Shown one piece after another: positions 1 through 9,465 of a stretch of DNA of 64,000 nt (the stretch's first letter is position 1; every line of letters begins with the position of its first letter). Origin of the DNA: Amaurobius ferox. Its lineage: Eukaryota > Arthropoda > Arachnida > Araneae > Amaurobiidae. The stretch spans positions 57,706,520 to 57,770,519 of the forward strand of contig OX578153.1 in NCBI GenBank assembly GCA_951213105.1, given 5' to 3'. The position numbers were made by a program, and so were the translations under genes. The notes below the pieces were generated by a model. The model had not been told where the DNA came from, searched no databases, and saw nothing but the letters and a program-made list of their open reading frames with translations.

Positions 1-396
1 ATTTCTGATGCTATTCTAGAAGGACTGTACACTGTGGCACTTCCAGCCAAGATTTTAAATATAAAGCATACAGCACCAACCGCGGTAAAACCACGAAATT
101 GTACACAAGTGCTTGAAAGACACATTATTGACTGTGTGCAAGATGAAATAAAGCGTGTTTGTATGGGAATCTTCCACTGTGAGGGGTGCGTTGTCAATCA
201 CTGCTCACAGAGACGTCACGATTGCTTCAATACTCCTATTGAGGACAAAATAAGGTCTGTAGGTTGTGAGGCACTGTTCTACATAAATTTGGACAAAATT
301 TCAGAAGCAGCATGTGTACATACATTCAGTTTCTACATAAATGAAAAGTGTTTCGAAAATTTACATGTGGATACGTATAAACGAGGAATACTGTAA
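1..396 (+). CDS. Partial ORF with Cys/His motif, unrecognised
   Basis: The frame is open from the first base of the window to a TAA at 394-396 (131 codons), so the N-terminus lies outside. The middle of the protein carries HCEGC then NHCSQRRHDC, a CxxC...HxC arrangement that could bind zinc. I do not recognise the family with certainty; C-x2-C followed by NH-x-SQRRH-x-C is reminiscent of ORFs in invertebrate mobile elements, but that is recollection rather than proof. Codon composition is less AT-rich than the following DNA, which drops straight into poly-A/T sequence after the stop. It could be the C-terminal end of an element protein or of a host exon. Confidence 0.35.
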   Translation: MSDAILEGLYTVALPAKILNIKHTAPTAVKPRNCTQVLERHIIDCVQDEIKRVCMGIFHCEGCVVNHCSQRRHDCFNTPIEDKIRSVGCEALFYINLDKISEAACVHTFSFYINEKCFENLHVDTYKRGIL

Positions 397-1344
397 GTAT
401 CCATTTACTTAATTTTTATTCTCTAGCAGTTTTAATTAAATTTTCATTTCAATTCTTAAATTTTAATTTTTTGCATTTCTTTTAAATAATTTAATTTCTT
501 TTAAACAGCTTAATTTTAAAATATTTTATAATAAACATTAATTTTTTTTTTTTTTTTTTTTTTAATGACGGCTAGAGTGATAAAAATCAAGTAATTGGGT
601 ATCTGTGCTGCATTTAATGTAAATATTTTAATTGTAAAATTGCTGTATATAACTATTTTTATGATTATTAAAATGTGTGTTTTATTTTTTAAAAATATTG
701 TGTTTTTAGTGAATCAAACATAAACACTTTAAAGGATTTTTACAGCCTCGTTTGGTATACGTGGAAAAATTTATTTTTCAGGTTTTAAATATGCCACTTG
801 GTTTTTAGACATACTCAAAACCACATGCTGTTGAAAAACTTTATTTTTCAGATTGGATTACAATGGTAAGGTTTTATCTATTCTAACATAGACTTCATAT
901 TTGGAACTCGTGAGTCTTATCATTTCTTATCAAATGTTTGAGAAAGAGAGTGCTGATATTGACCATAGCAATCGCTATCTGGGTGTTTGGACGATTATTG
1001 TAAATGCTCGCTTGGACGATTCTCGTTCATTGGAATATATATTGTGAGAACCAAACTTGCAATAGATTTTAAAAGTGTTTGTGTCAGGGAAAAATAATGT
1101 ACACTCACTTCTAAGTTCTATCATGGTAGTAAAATTACGATGTTAAAATGGTGATATCATATTCATTGGGTTTTATTTAAACTGAATGCTAAAATTTATG
1201 GGGGTGAAAATTCGTTAGTTTGTTAAATTCTAAACTTCGATATTTCAATTACATCCACCATTTTAAAAATGGCCGAATCATATTCGATGCACAATATCAT
1301 TAAAGTGATGTGTTTTAGATTGCATGTAGCAAATCAGACCGTTG
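397..1344. other. AT-rich non-coding stretch
   Basis: No ORF, RNA or named repeat is seen. It holds a 23-base T run near 541-563 and scattered A/T runs. Confidence 0.5.
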
Positions 1345-2245
1345 AAGTATCCAACTATTAAAAATATATTATTAGAAAAAATAGGTGGCAACACCTCATA
1401 CTGGTGATGATAAGATCTAATTTTTAATAGCGTAATGAGAGTGTCTCACTCATTTGGAGTTTGACCAGCGGGTAGTGAAGAGGTCGTTCTGTGAGTTCTA
1501 ATTTTCATTAATATTATTTTTCTATACTGTTAGATTTATTTTTCAAAAATCACACTTAGAATGGTCAAATCCTGTTCACAAAACATAATTTGTGTGTTCA
1601 TTGAACACAATTTTAGCTATGTATTACATTCATGTTTTTAAATACACAACGCTCAGAATGGTCGAATGCTATTCACTTAACACTATTTTGAAAATGCGTA
1701 ACTATACTTGGGTGTATTCAAATCATTTTTAAAAAAAAATTATATTGATAGTTAGATTTATTTAAAAAAAAAAAAAAAAAAAAAAAAAATCGAATATACA
1801 TCTGAAATTATATATCAATCTCATTCAAACTTGTTTATTTTGTATCAGACCCTTGAAGTATCCAGTTAGTAGAAATATATTATTATAAAAATAGTTGGCA
1901 ACACCTCATACTGCTGACGTCATTATTTTGTATCAAACCCTTGAAGTATCCAACTATTAAAAATATATTATTAGAAAAAATAGGTGGCAACACCTCATAC
2001 TGGTGATGATAAGATCTAATTTTTAATAGCGTAATGAGAGTGTCTCACTCATTTGGAGTTTGACCAGCGAGTAGTGAAGAGGTCGTTCTGTGAGTTCTAA
2101 TTTTCATTAATATTATTTTTCTATACTGTTAGATTTATTTTTCAAAAATCACACTTAGAATGGTCAAATCCTGTTCACAAAACATAATTTGTGTGTTCAT
2201 TGAACACAATTTTAGCTATGTATTACATTCATGTTTTTAAAGTTT
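1345..2245. repeat. Direct duplication, ~300 bp arms offset 599 bp
   Basis: The segment at about 1345-1645 recurs almost base for base at about 1944-2245; a readable difference is gcgggtag versus gcgagtag near 1468 and 2067. A third, shorter and diverged start of the same repeat lies at 1851-1920. Between the arms are poly-A runs (1761-1789). No coding potential is seen; it is either a tandem duplication of a larger unit or two insertions of one AT-rich family. Confidence 0.8.
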
Positions 2246-2304
2246 GTGTATACACTTGTTTTTAGATACACAAAAATGAATGGTTGAATCGTATTCATGT
2301 AACA

Positions 2305-2390
2305 CCATTTTTGTGTCCACGGAACACAATTTGTGTGTCCACTGAACACAATTTTTGTGTCCACTGAACACAATTTGTGTGTTCATTGGA
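2305..2390 (+). repeat. Short tandem repeat, GTGTCCACTGAACACAAT unit
   Basis: Four consecutive, slightly varying copies of a ~26 bp unit containing GTGTCCACTGAACACAAT. The same GAACACAAT word also occurs in the flanking duplication (1604 and 2203), so the array probably expanded from it. A poly-A run follows at 2464-2487. Confidence 0.6.
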
Positions 2391-2713
2391 AATCCGTAAT
2401 CAATTTGTTTTTAAACATTCGAAATCATTTCGTTATTATTATAAAAATCGTATTGATTTATTTAAAAAAAAAAAAAAAAAAAAAAAATCCACTGAATACA
2501 ATTTTAGCTAATTATTACATTCGTGTTTTTAAAGTTTGTGTATACATTTGTTTTAAAAAAAAATCATTGTGTTATAATATACATATTTATATTCAGTCCG
2601 TAGCATTCTGTTTTAAAACGCACCCTTGCATCGCTATTCGAATGAACTTTGAAAAATAATCTAACTTCCACTGATAAGGTACACTTCGAAGTTAACTGCC
2701 TATAAAGCACGGG

Positions 2714-2822
2714 TGCTTTGGCACGATGGTAAGACGCGCGACTTCTAATCAGTTGGACCCAAGATCGAATCCAGCTCCTGACAAGTGAAACATTAATTTC
2801 TTTTGGAAAAAAAAAAAAAAAA
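2714..2822 (+). mobile_element. tRNA-Arg(TCT)-like retroposon with poly-A tail
   Basis: The stretch 2714-2780 reads like a decayed tRNA: an A-box-like GCACGATGGTAAGACGCG, an anticodon region GACTTCTAATCAG with TCT at 2744-2746, and a B-box-like AGATCGAATCC at 2762-2772. The acceptor ends do not pair well, so it is not a functional tRNA. A short tail ends in 17 A at 2806-2822, as expected for a retroposed SINE. No clear target duplication was found. Confidence 0.5.
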
Positions 2823-2944
2823 ATGCCGATAGATGGCAGCACTTCATCAAAATTCGCCAGAGGGCGCTTTAATTACATCCTGCTGATAAGATCTTTCAGT
2901 CTGTCGCTGACCAGCAGAGAGGGAGGACGTGTGTTCTTGTCAAA

Positions 2945-3100
2945 GGTCACTTCTAAGGTTATCAATCGCGACACGTCATTTCCAGATTGCGACATCCCTT
3001 GAAACTTCTTCCTCAGGTCAAAGGTTAGTCGCTGATTGCGACATCGCTTGAAACCACTTCCTCAGGTCAGCGATTGTGACATTCCCTCTCAAGAGTGAAA
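2945..3100 (+). repeat. Degenerate ~60 bp tandem repeat
   Basis: Two to three copies of a unit holding TTGCGACATC, CTTGAAAC and CTTCCTCAGGTCA. It leads into the GC-rich block that follows. Confidence 0.5.
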
Positions 3101-3139
3101 CTCACTCCGTGAAAGACTTTCGCAATTGCCCTCTTTCGC

Positions 3140-3365
3140 AATACTAGGAAAGAGGCATCCTCCCAAGAGAGGCATCCGGTGCTGCGCCTCACCAAACTTC
3201 CAAAAGAGGGGAGGGGGGCATCCTGGGGGTCTCAAGACCCTCTGAGAGGAGGGTCCACTCCAAAGAGGGAAGACACTCCAAAGAGGGGAGGCGGCTCAAG
3301 AGAGGCATCCTCCCAAAGAGGGCCTCTCCTCCTGCTGCGCTTGCTGCGCCTCCCCTCTTTGGACT
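3140..3365 (+). repeat. GC-rich purine/pyrimidine-biased low-complexity block
   Basis: The words CAAAGAGGGGAGG, GAGAGGCATCCTCCCAA and CTGCTGCGC recur in shuffled order. It is much more GC-rich than its surroundings. An ORF crosses it (3179-3445), but its Gly/Arg/Ser/Leu composition is what this repeat produces in any frame, so I do not call a gene. Confidence 0.55.
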
Positions 3366-4124
3366 GGAACCCCCAATTTATAACTACTTATGATCTCTGT
3401 CTGTGGAATGCTTTATTTAGATGCATTTGTGATAAAAAATTTTGACACATATTAACGTATTTTTGATCTAAACAATGTCCATCGTCAATTTGTATGTGAT
3501 CCCTATTTTCACTAATGAAACAGCATTTCACATGGTGCAGAAAAGTGGCATTAGTCACATTTTTCCCCTTATTATAATTCAGTTGATTAAAGATACAGAT
3601 GTGAGGTTTTTTTAATCTTGCTGCATTAAAAAAAAAATTTCTGATTGATCAAATTTGTCTAAGGGGATCGTATAGAAATTTAAAAAGTGTAACTTTTTGA
3701 AAATGAATGGGAGGACTGTTTCATTAACGTAGTCTTATTTCCTACCTTACTTTCAACATTTTTGCAATTTACATTGCCCATTCATTTCCAACAGGTAAAA
3801 ATAAAGTGCGTTTCAATCTTTTTGGGTCAACCTGTATAATCTACTATGATCAATGGTGGGATATCAAAATTGAAAAACGGAAAATGACCAATCATTAAAG
3901 CCAAACGCGTGGAAAAGCCGTATATTGCCTAATGACTGGATATTTGCTTTTTATTGATTGATTAATGAATCTCTTCACATCTTTATACGTAGCTGTCTTA
4001 TATTTTAAGTTATGGTTAAACAAGTTACAACTTATCACTAATCTATTATTGGAATTTCATATAATATCTTTATTGTATATAAATGCTAAAATTATATACA
4101 CAATTAAATATTAATTGTAAGTTT
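3366..4124. other. AT-rich sequence, no gene seen
   Basis: Unremarkable non-coding sequence before the RT fragment. Around 3480-3840 wording such as 'gggtcaacctgtataat' resembles the end of a decayed transposon, but no partner end was found. Confidence 0.4.
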
Positions 4125-4716
4125 CATAAATTCCCATATGTTACTTTGGTTCCTAAATTCCACAAATCACCTCTCAATTTTAGAACGGACATAACACCTT
4201 TACCACTACAGCTAGTAAGTACTTGCTAAACTGTTTAAATAGAATTAATGAATTTTTCAAATTTAAGAATTCAGGCTATTTCATATTGAACAATAGTTTT
4301 GCTTTAGTTAATCACCTTAGCAAGGGTCCACATATTCTTGGTTTCCATACCTTATGACTTTAAAGACCTATTTAATAATATTAATATTAAAGATTTATAT
4401 AAAATTATTATCTCTCTTTATTATGATTATCAATCTTCCAATAATGTTCCATTTAATGTCAAAAACGTACCTGTGCTATTGTACTTTATGTTATGCAACA
4501 ATTATATTATCCAAGGTGATAACATATATTTACAAACATCTGGTGTATCTCAAGGGGGCTGTAGTAGTAGTATTCTAGCTAACTTATATCTTTATTATTA
4601 TGAACATCATTTTAACTCTAATTAATATATTATATATCGATATGTTGACGATTTAATTTGTATTATAATTGATGATTCCTATCCCATTAATATTGATTTT
4701 TATCCCTCTAACCTAG
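4125..4716 (+). pseudogene. Penelope-like reverse transcriptase fragment (RT-1)
   Basis: A broken reverse transcriptase domain. Motifs in order: YVTLVPKFHKSPLNFRT (4137-4187), equivalent to the LPKxHK...R fingers motif; SKYLLNCLNRINEF; the catalytic motif A as YDFKDLFNNINIKDLY (~4351-4398); motif B as TSGVSQGGCSSSILANLYL (~4528-4584); motif C as YRYVDDL (~4636-4656), carrying the catalytic DD. Frames change near 4205 and 4350 and a stop lies at 4623-4625, so it is dead. No GIY-YIG endonuclease is visible, and the fragment ends near 4716. The FxD/QGG/YVDD spacing and the FLDL and LYxK motifs seen in its better-preserved relative at 46.2 kb point to the Penelope-like class rather than LINE or LTR elements. 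RT identity is secure, class assignment moderate. Confidence 0.75.
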
Positions 4717-4816
4717 GAAATATATGCACAGCAAAATACCAGCATTGGAGTGGTTTGTTTGATTTGTACAGTTAACATGCGGAGAGTCCACTATGATAAG
4801 GACTTGCAATTCCGTA

Positions 4817-4885
4817 TCCCAATAGCTGAATGGTAGAACGTCGGCTGGTCAGTGCAAATATCCGCGGTTCGATTCCCGGTTGGGA
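4817..4885 (+). tRNA. tRNA-like SINE head (not a functional tRNA)
   Basis: TCCCAAT at 4817-4823 pairs over all seven positions (one T-G) with GTTGGGA at 4879-4885, giving a perfect acceptor stem. A D-arm-like AGCTGAATGGTAGAACG and a B box GGTTCGATTCC (4866-4876) are present, but the anticodon stem does not close. Relatives with the same wording (AGCATCGGCTGGTCAGTA...) lie on the minus strand at 13131-13202 and, more decayed, at 12470-12533. It is therefore best read as the head of a tRNA-derived SINE family. Confidence 0.55.
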
Positions 4886-5604
4886 AGAAATGTTATATAA
4901 ACTCCATATAAATAAGTCTATAGGAACTTTCCCAAAGTTAAATATTCCTGAAAAAAAAGAAACTTACCTCTCTCAAACCAAAAGGGGTCTAAGAGGACAA
5001 GAAGGCAACCCACAGGTACAGCGTCGTAAATCACCAGCGCTTGGAATCGGGGACATTGTAGGCTGCCACCCTAGATTAGAAACGATGGAGAAGCATTACT
5101 GGGGCGATCTGGATCTGCAGCAGGTTATAGCACCAAAGAAGAATAAGCAGAAGGAGAAGCCCAAGCTACACAATGGTGCAATATATTCATATGGTGGTGG
5201 TGGTGTCGGGTCCATACGAGTCAGTCGCTTAAATAGATCCATGAGCGAAGACCACGGGCCTGGAATATATTCATATGAATCAATCTATAGAGATATTTTT
5301 CCCAAAGTTAAGTATTCCAGAAAAATGAAACTTACCTTTCTCAAACCAACGGGGTCTAAAAGGAAAGGATGGCAAACCACAGGTACAACGTCGTAAATTG
5401 CCAGACGATTGGAATCGGGGACATTGTATGCTGCTTCCCTAGATGGGAGACAATATAGATGCATTACTGGGGCGGTTTAGATCTGCAGCAAGCTGTAGCA
5501 CCAAAGAAAGAGAAGCCCTGGCTACACAAGGCTACAACATATTCATATAAATCAGCCTATAGGGATTTTCCCAATGTTACCAATTCCAGAAGAAAAAAAA
5601 AGAA

Positions 5605-6561
5605 TCTGATGTGGGCAACACATGACTTTCCTTATATAATGCAATGAATTTACTACTTTTACAGTAAAAATATAGGCTTTTCTTATAGTAGATACTTATA
5701 TTCTTTCCAAGATATTGAATTTTCGATAATTAGTCGTCATTTTTATTGATTTAACGTCATTTTAATCCATTTGGCGGGATTTTCGTGAATTTGACAACAA
5801 TTCTAAAAGTCGCCAAGTGGGCGACATTCCGCCAAATTCGTCGCCAAAATATCGCCAAGCTTTACTGAAGGAGAAATAAGTTATTCTTATAGCAGATAAA
5901 TGACTATTGGCTTTCAAATACAAAAGTATTACTCGAAGTATCTTTTCTCATGAATGGAACGACCTAGATCCACGAGAATGATGTCACCCAATTTATCGCA
6001 TGGTATTACATATGAAAAGTGAACATGTTTCTTAATAGGTAATATATTTTTTTTTTATTTTATATGACTTTTTGAAATTTTTTTTGAAAAATGTGCAATA
6101 TCTCAAGAACGGTTCATGTTAGCGTTCTAAAATTTATGTTAATCGTTTTCTAATGAAAAATTACATAAGAAATGTCTATTTGCGTAACTTTATTAGCGGT
6201 TTTGATTTTTTGACGATTTTTTCAAAACTTCACTCGAAAATTTAGGGAGGTTCTGAACATTCGATTGCGTTTAAAAACAATAGGCTTCCAGTGTTTACGG
6301 ATTGTGATTTTTGTACCAAATTTCGTTCGAATCGGTCCATTCGTTCGTCAGTTATCGTCTCCACAGACTCACTGACACACACACACACACACATACTTTC
6401 ACACACACACACATACTTTCACACACACACAGACATCACTTCAAAAATGTTTGATTCGTGATCAGGGATGCTTGAAACGTGCTCTCCCGTCGAAAACTCG
6501 AATTCGAATTTTCGACCCCGTCACAATACTTTCCTTATACATTATGTATATGAGGAAAGTA
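5605..6561 (+). mobile_element. Repeat A copy 1 (non-autonomous interspersed repeat)
   Basis: Begins TCTGATGTGGGCAACACATG, in which ATGTG/CACAT can fold, followed by ACTTTCCTTATATAA. The body has a cluster of GGCGA/CGCCA words (5770-5870), a CA-rich microsatellite (6371-6430) and the words TTCGAATTCGAA and CGACCCCGTCACAATA. It ends in a palindrome, ACTTTCCTTATAC...ATGAGGAAAGT (6529-6560). No protein is encoded. Four more copies of this subfamily and two of a sister subfamily occur in the window. It interrupts repeat D. Confidence 0.85.
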
Positions 6562-6791
6562 AAAACATACCTTTATCAAACCAAAAGGATCTAAGCGGAG
6601 AGGAAGGCAACCCACAGGTACACCAGACGCTTGGAATCGGGGACTTGTAGTCTGTCACCCTAGATTGGATACGATGGGGACGCATTACTGGAGCGGTTTG
6701 GATCTGCAGCAGGCTGTAGCACCGAAGGAGAAGAAGCAGGTGGGGAAGCCCAGGCTACACAATGCTTCAACATATTCACATATACCCGTCT

Positions 6792-6911
6792 GCCAACGGC
6801 CCTACCGTGCTGAAAATACCGGTTCTCGTTAGATCACCGAAGTCAAGCAGCATCGGGCGCGGTTAGTACTTGGGTGGGTGACCACCTGGGAACACCGCGT
6901 GCTATTGGCAC
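6792..6911 (+). rRNA. 5S rRNA sequence forming the 5' part of a retroposon
   Basis: This is a full-length 5S rRNA: GCCAACGGCCCTACC at the 5' end, GGTTCTCGTTAGATCACCGA, AAGTCAAGCAGCATCGGGC (box A region), TTAGTACTTGGGTGGG, GACCACCTGGGAACACCGCG (box C region) and TATTGGCA at the end. A T-run terminator is missing; the sequence passes directly into a SINE. It starts exactly after a 14-base target duplication (6778-6791), so this copy was retroposed and is not an array 5S gene. The internal promoter boxes look intact. Confidence 0.85.
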
Positions 6912-7176
6912 ATTTCGGGCGCGGTAGCCCGGTGGTTTGCGCGCTGGATTTGCACGCTGCCACAACTGCCGCCGTGTTCATGCGGATCACGATCACGTTA
7001 AACATGTGGGTCCGTAAGTCCTTCCGAGAGGTTGGTGGCAGGGGAAGGAGGGCACGGTCCCTGTGGATGCCTCCCCCACTGGGTTCCGGTCTAAATTGGG
7101 TGGCACTTCTCGGCCGTCCAAACGGTTGCCTTACACCTTTCTGGTAGGTCGGACGGTCTGGGTCTCAACAACAACA
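6912..7176 (+). mobile_element. SINE-1 copy fused to 5S rRNA, B box deleted
   Basis: The tRNA-derived SINE starts GGGCGCGGTAGCCCGG and ends TCTCAACAACAACA. Compared with copies at 12811 and 42509, about 26 bases including the B box are missing after GCTGGATTTGCAC (6943-6955). The body words TTAAACATGTGG, CCTTCCGAGAGGTTGGTG, GTACGGTCCCTGTGGATG-like and CGGACGGTCTGGGTCTCAA are shared. The right target duplication ACATATACCCGTCT (7177-7190) matches the copy before the 5S start, so 5S and SINE were inserted as one unit. ORFs over this block are SINE artefacts. Confidence 0.85.
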
Positions 7177-7275
7177 ACATATACCCGTCTATATGGGCTT
7201 TCAAAAAGTTACGATTGTACCCTATTGCAGATAAGCGAAACCCGCCCATGGAAGCTGTTATATACAATAGAACGA

Positions 7276-7550
7276 GATTCGGCCGTTCAGGCGGTGAAGT
7301 GGATAGCGTCTTCGGCTGCTGTCTTGTGGGCTCGGGTTCGAATCCCGAATAAGGCATGGATGTTTCTCGAGGATAAAGTCAGTCTCCCACCTTCTGGGTC
7401 CTCGTCTAAATGTGAAGCTGCACCCCCTCCGACCTTCGTCAGGGATGCGTTCTTGTAATAAACTTTGTTCTCTCGTCTTGTGTCTTTCTTCGTACCTGCT
7501 TCCTGCGTCACTGGTCTTGAATGGCCTCCGCCAAAACAGGAGGTCATCAG
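7276..7550 (+). mobile_element. SINE-3, tRNA-derived, with B box
   Basis: Head reads TTCGGCCGTTCAGGCGGTGA then GTGGATAGCG, with a B box GGGTTCGAATCCC (7336-7348). The body contains CACCTTCTGGGTCCTCG and GCACCCCCTCCGACC. No second copy is present here and no target duplication was found, so the 3' end is approximate. Confidence 0.5.
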
Positions 7551-7689
7551 TAAACATCAACATAAGGACTAGATTCTAATGTTAGGAAAGTCCCTACAGG
7601 AGTGTGATTATAATCTGTAAATACATTTAAAAGTATTACATTTTACATTCATATTTGGCTAATTCCTATCTCATCAATTTATCTGTTAT

Positions 7690-8626
7690 TACTTCCCTTA
7701 TATACATAATGCACAAGGAAAGTATTGTGACGGGGTCGAAAATTCGAATTCGAGTTTTCGACGGGAGAGCTCGTTTCAAGCATCCCTGATCACGAATCAA
7801 ACATTTTTGAAGTGATGTCTGTGTGTGTGTGTAAGTATGTGCGTGTGTGTGTGGGTGTGTCAGTGAGTCTGTGGAGACGATAACTGACGAACGAATGGAC
7901 CAATTCGAACGAAATTTGGTACAAAATTCGCAATCCGTAAACACTGGAAGCCTATTGTTTTCATACACAATCGAATGTTCAGAACCCTCCTAAATTTTCG
8001 AGAGAAATTTTGAAAAAATCGTCAAAAAATCAAAACCACTAATAAAGTCACGCAAATAGACATTTCTTATGTAATTTTTCATTAGAAAACGATTGACATA
8101 AATTTTAGAACGCTAACATGAACCGTTCTCGAGATATTGCACATTTCTCAAAAAAATTATCAAAAAGTTATATAAAATAAAGAAAAATATTTCCTATTGA
8201 GAAACATGTTCACTTTTCATATGTAATACCATGCGATAAATTGGGTGACATCATTCTCGTGGATCTAGCTCGTTCCATTCATGAAAAAAGATACTTTGAG
8301 TAATACTTTTGTATTTGAACACCAACAAACATTTGTCTGCTGTAAGAATAACTTATTTCTCTGCCCATAACGCTTGGCGAGGTTTTGGCGATGAATTTGG
8401 CGGAATGTCGCCAACTTGGCGACATTTTTAATTGTTGTCAAATTAACAAGCATCTCGCCAAATTGATAAAAATGACGCTAAATCAATGAAAATGACGACT
8501 AATTGAAGAAAATTCAATATTTTGGAAAGAATATAAGTATCTACTATAAGAATAACATTTTTTTAACTGTAAAAGTAGTAAATTCATTGCATTATATAAG
8601 GAAAGTCATGTGTTACCCACATCAGA
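7690..8626 (-). mobile_element. Repeat A copy 2, reverse orientation
   Basis: The terminal palindrome lies at 7690-7722 and the TCTGATGTGGG end at 8600-8626. The CA microsatellite appears as GT at 7818-7862. It diverges moderately from copy 1. Confidence 0.85.
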
Positions 8627-9463
8627 TTTTTAATTCTGTATCGTCATCTATCTCATCAATTCTGTATCATCATCTATCTCATCCAAATGTTCATCGGAAG
8701 AATATCTATCTGTAAAAAGAGAACATCTTTTTATTCCCTTCCATAGTATAGATTTTTCAAGTAAAACGTTAAGGAGAAAATTCCTATCCACTCAAAGGAG
8801 TAATTCCTTACAAGACGAATTATGTCTTCATGTCCTGTAATAAAAATCCGTTTTAAAGAGCTTCTACCTATCCCGGCATCCATTTTTAATAGGCGTGTCA
8901 AAATCCGTCTAACGGAGGACCCGGATAAATGATTGATGGGATTTTACACGAATGACGTCTTCATCGAACTTTTAAAAGAGAAAAAAAAAAAATACCGGAA
9001 TTTTCTCCTCCATAATAAAACGTGGTGCTTGCTCTCCGGACGATAATATATCATTCGTGTATAATTCATCCTAAAGAGCGCATTCGATAGGGAAAAAAGA
9101 ATGTCGAACTTTCTTCCGAAAAATAAAATTTTGCTTAAAATTCTTAATCCAGGACAATGTTCTGTGACAACTGGTCAATGAGTGCTACAAGATCGAGAAG
9201 GCAGACTAGAAAGGAGGGAGGGGAGGGGGGAAGGGTGACTGTCATAATTTCCCATTGGCTATCCCCTGTTCTCCAACATTAGTTCCCAATAGAATCAATG
9301 TTGGAAAACCAACTTCATTACTTAAACTCTTCATGCATGCACAGACTTAATCGTCAATCCCCCCCCTCCTACTTCTGAGATCCGATCTGGACATTGGACT
9401 TTGGATTACCTTTTACAAGTCTACAAATATCGCAATCCAGAGGAATCGTAAAAAACGTCTATA
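8627..9463. other. Unassigned sequence before the Tc1 element
   Basis: No gene or known repeat is seen. A small repeat TCATCTATCTCATC occurs near 8643-8683. 8880-9110 is fairly balanced in composition, with several CGG-containing words. Confidence 0.4.
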
Positions 9464-9465
9464 TA

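Larger units (their letters stand above)
4900..7250 (+). repeat. Repeat D, tandem array of ~280-370 bp units with two later insertions
   Basis: Unit landmarks are CTTACC...CTCAAACCAA, GGAATCGGGGACATTGTA, GCATTACTGGGGC..., GATCTGCAGCAGG and ATATTCATAT...ATAG. Units start near 4906, 5271 and 5545, with the start of a fourth at about 7178. The third unit is split by repeat A (5605-6561) and resumes at 6562; the third/fourth junction is split by the 5S-SINE (6792-7176). ORFs across the array (4830-5396, 5459-5647) are repeat-derived and match nothing I know. The array directly follows the tRNA-like head at 4817-4885, so head and array may be one element. Confidence 0.7.

Noticed and set aside
3179..3445. 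88-codon ORF in the GC-rich block
   Set aside because: Low-complexity repeat gives open frames by composition.
4817..4885. Functional tRNA gene
   Set aside because: Acceptor stem is perfect but the anticodon arm cannot close, and relatives are dispersed SINE heads.
4830..5396. 188-codon ORF
   Set aside because: Spans a tRNA-like head and repeat D units; parallel units carry different frames and stops, and no family is recognisable.
7530..7560. CTGATGA on the minus strand as a hammerhead start
   Set aside because: No GAAA after a closable stem II.
7063..7563. Overlapping ORFs on both strands
   Set aside because: They lie on SINE-1 and SINE-3; the same SINE-1 reading (…GLNWVALPGRPN…) recurs at every copy.
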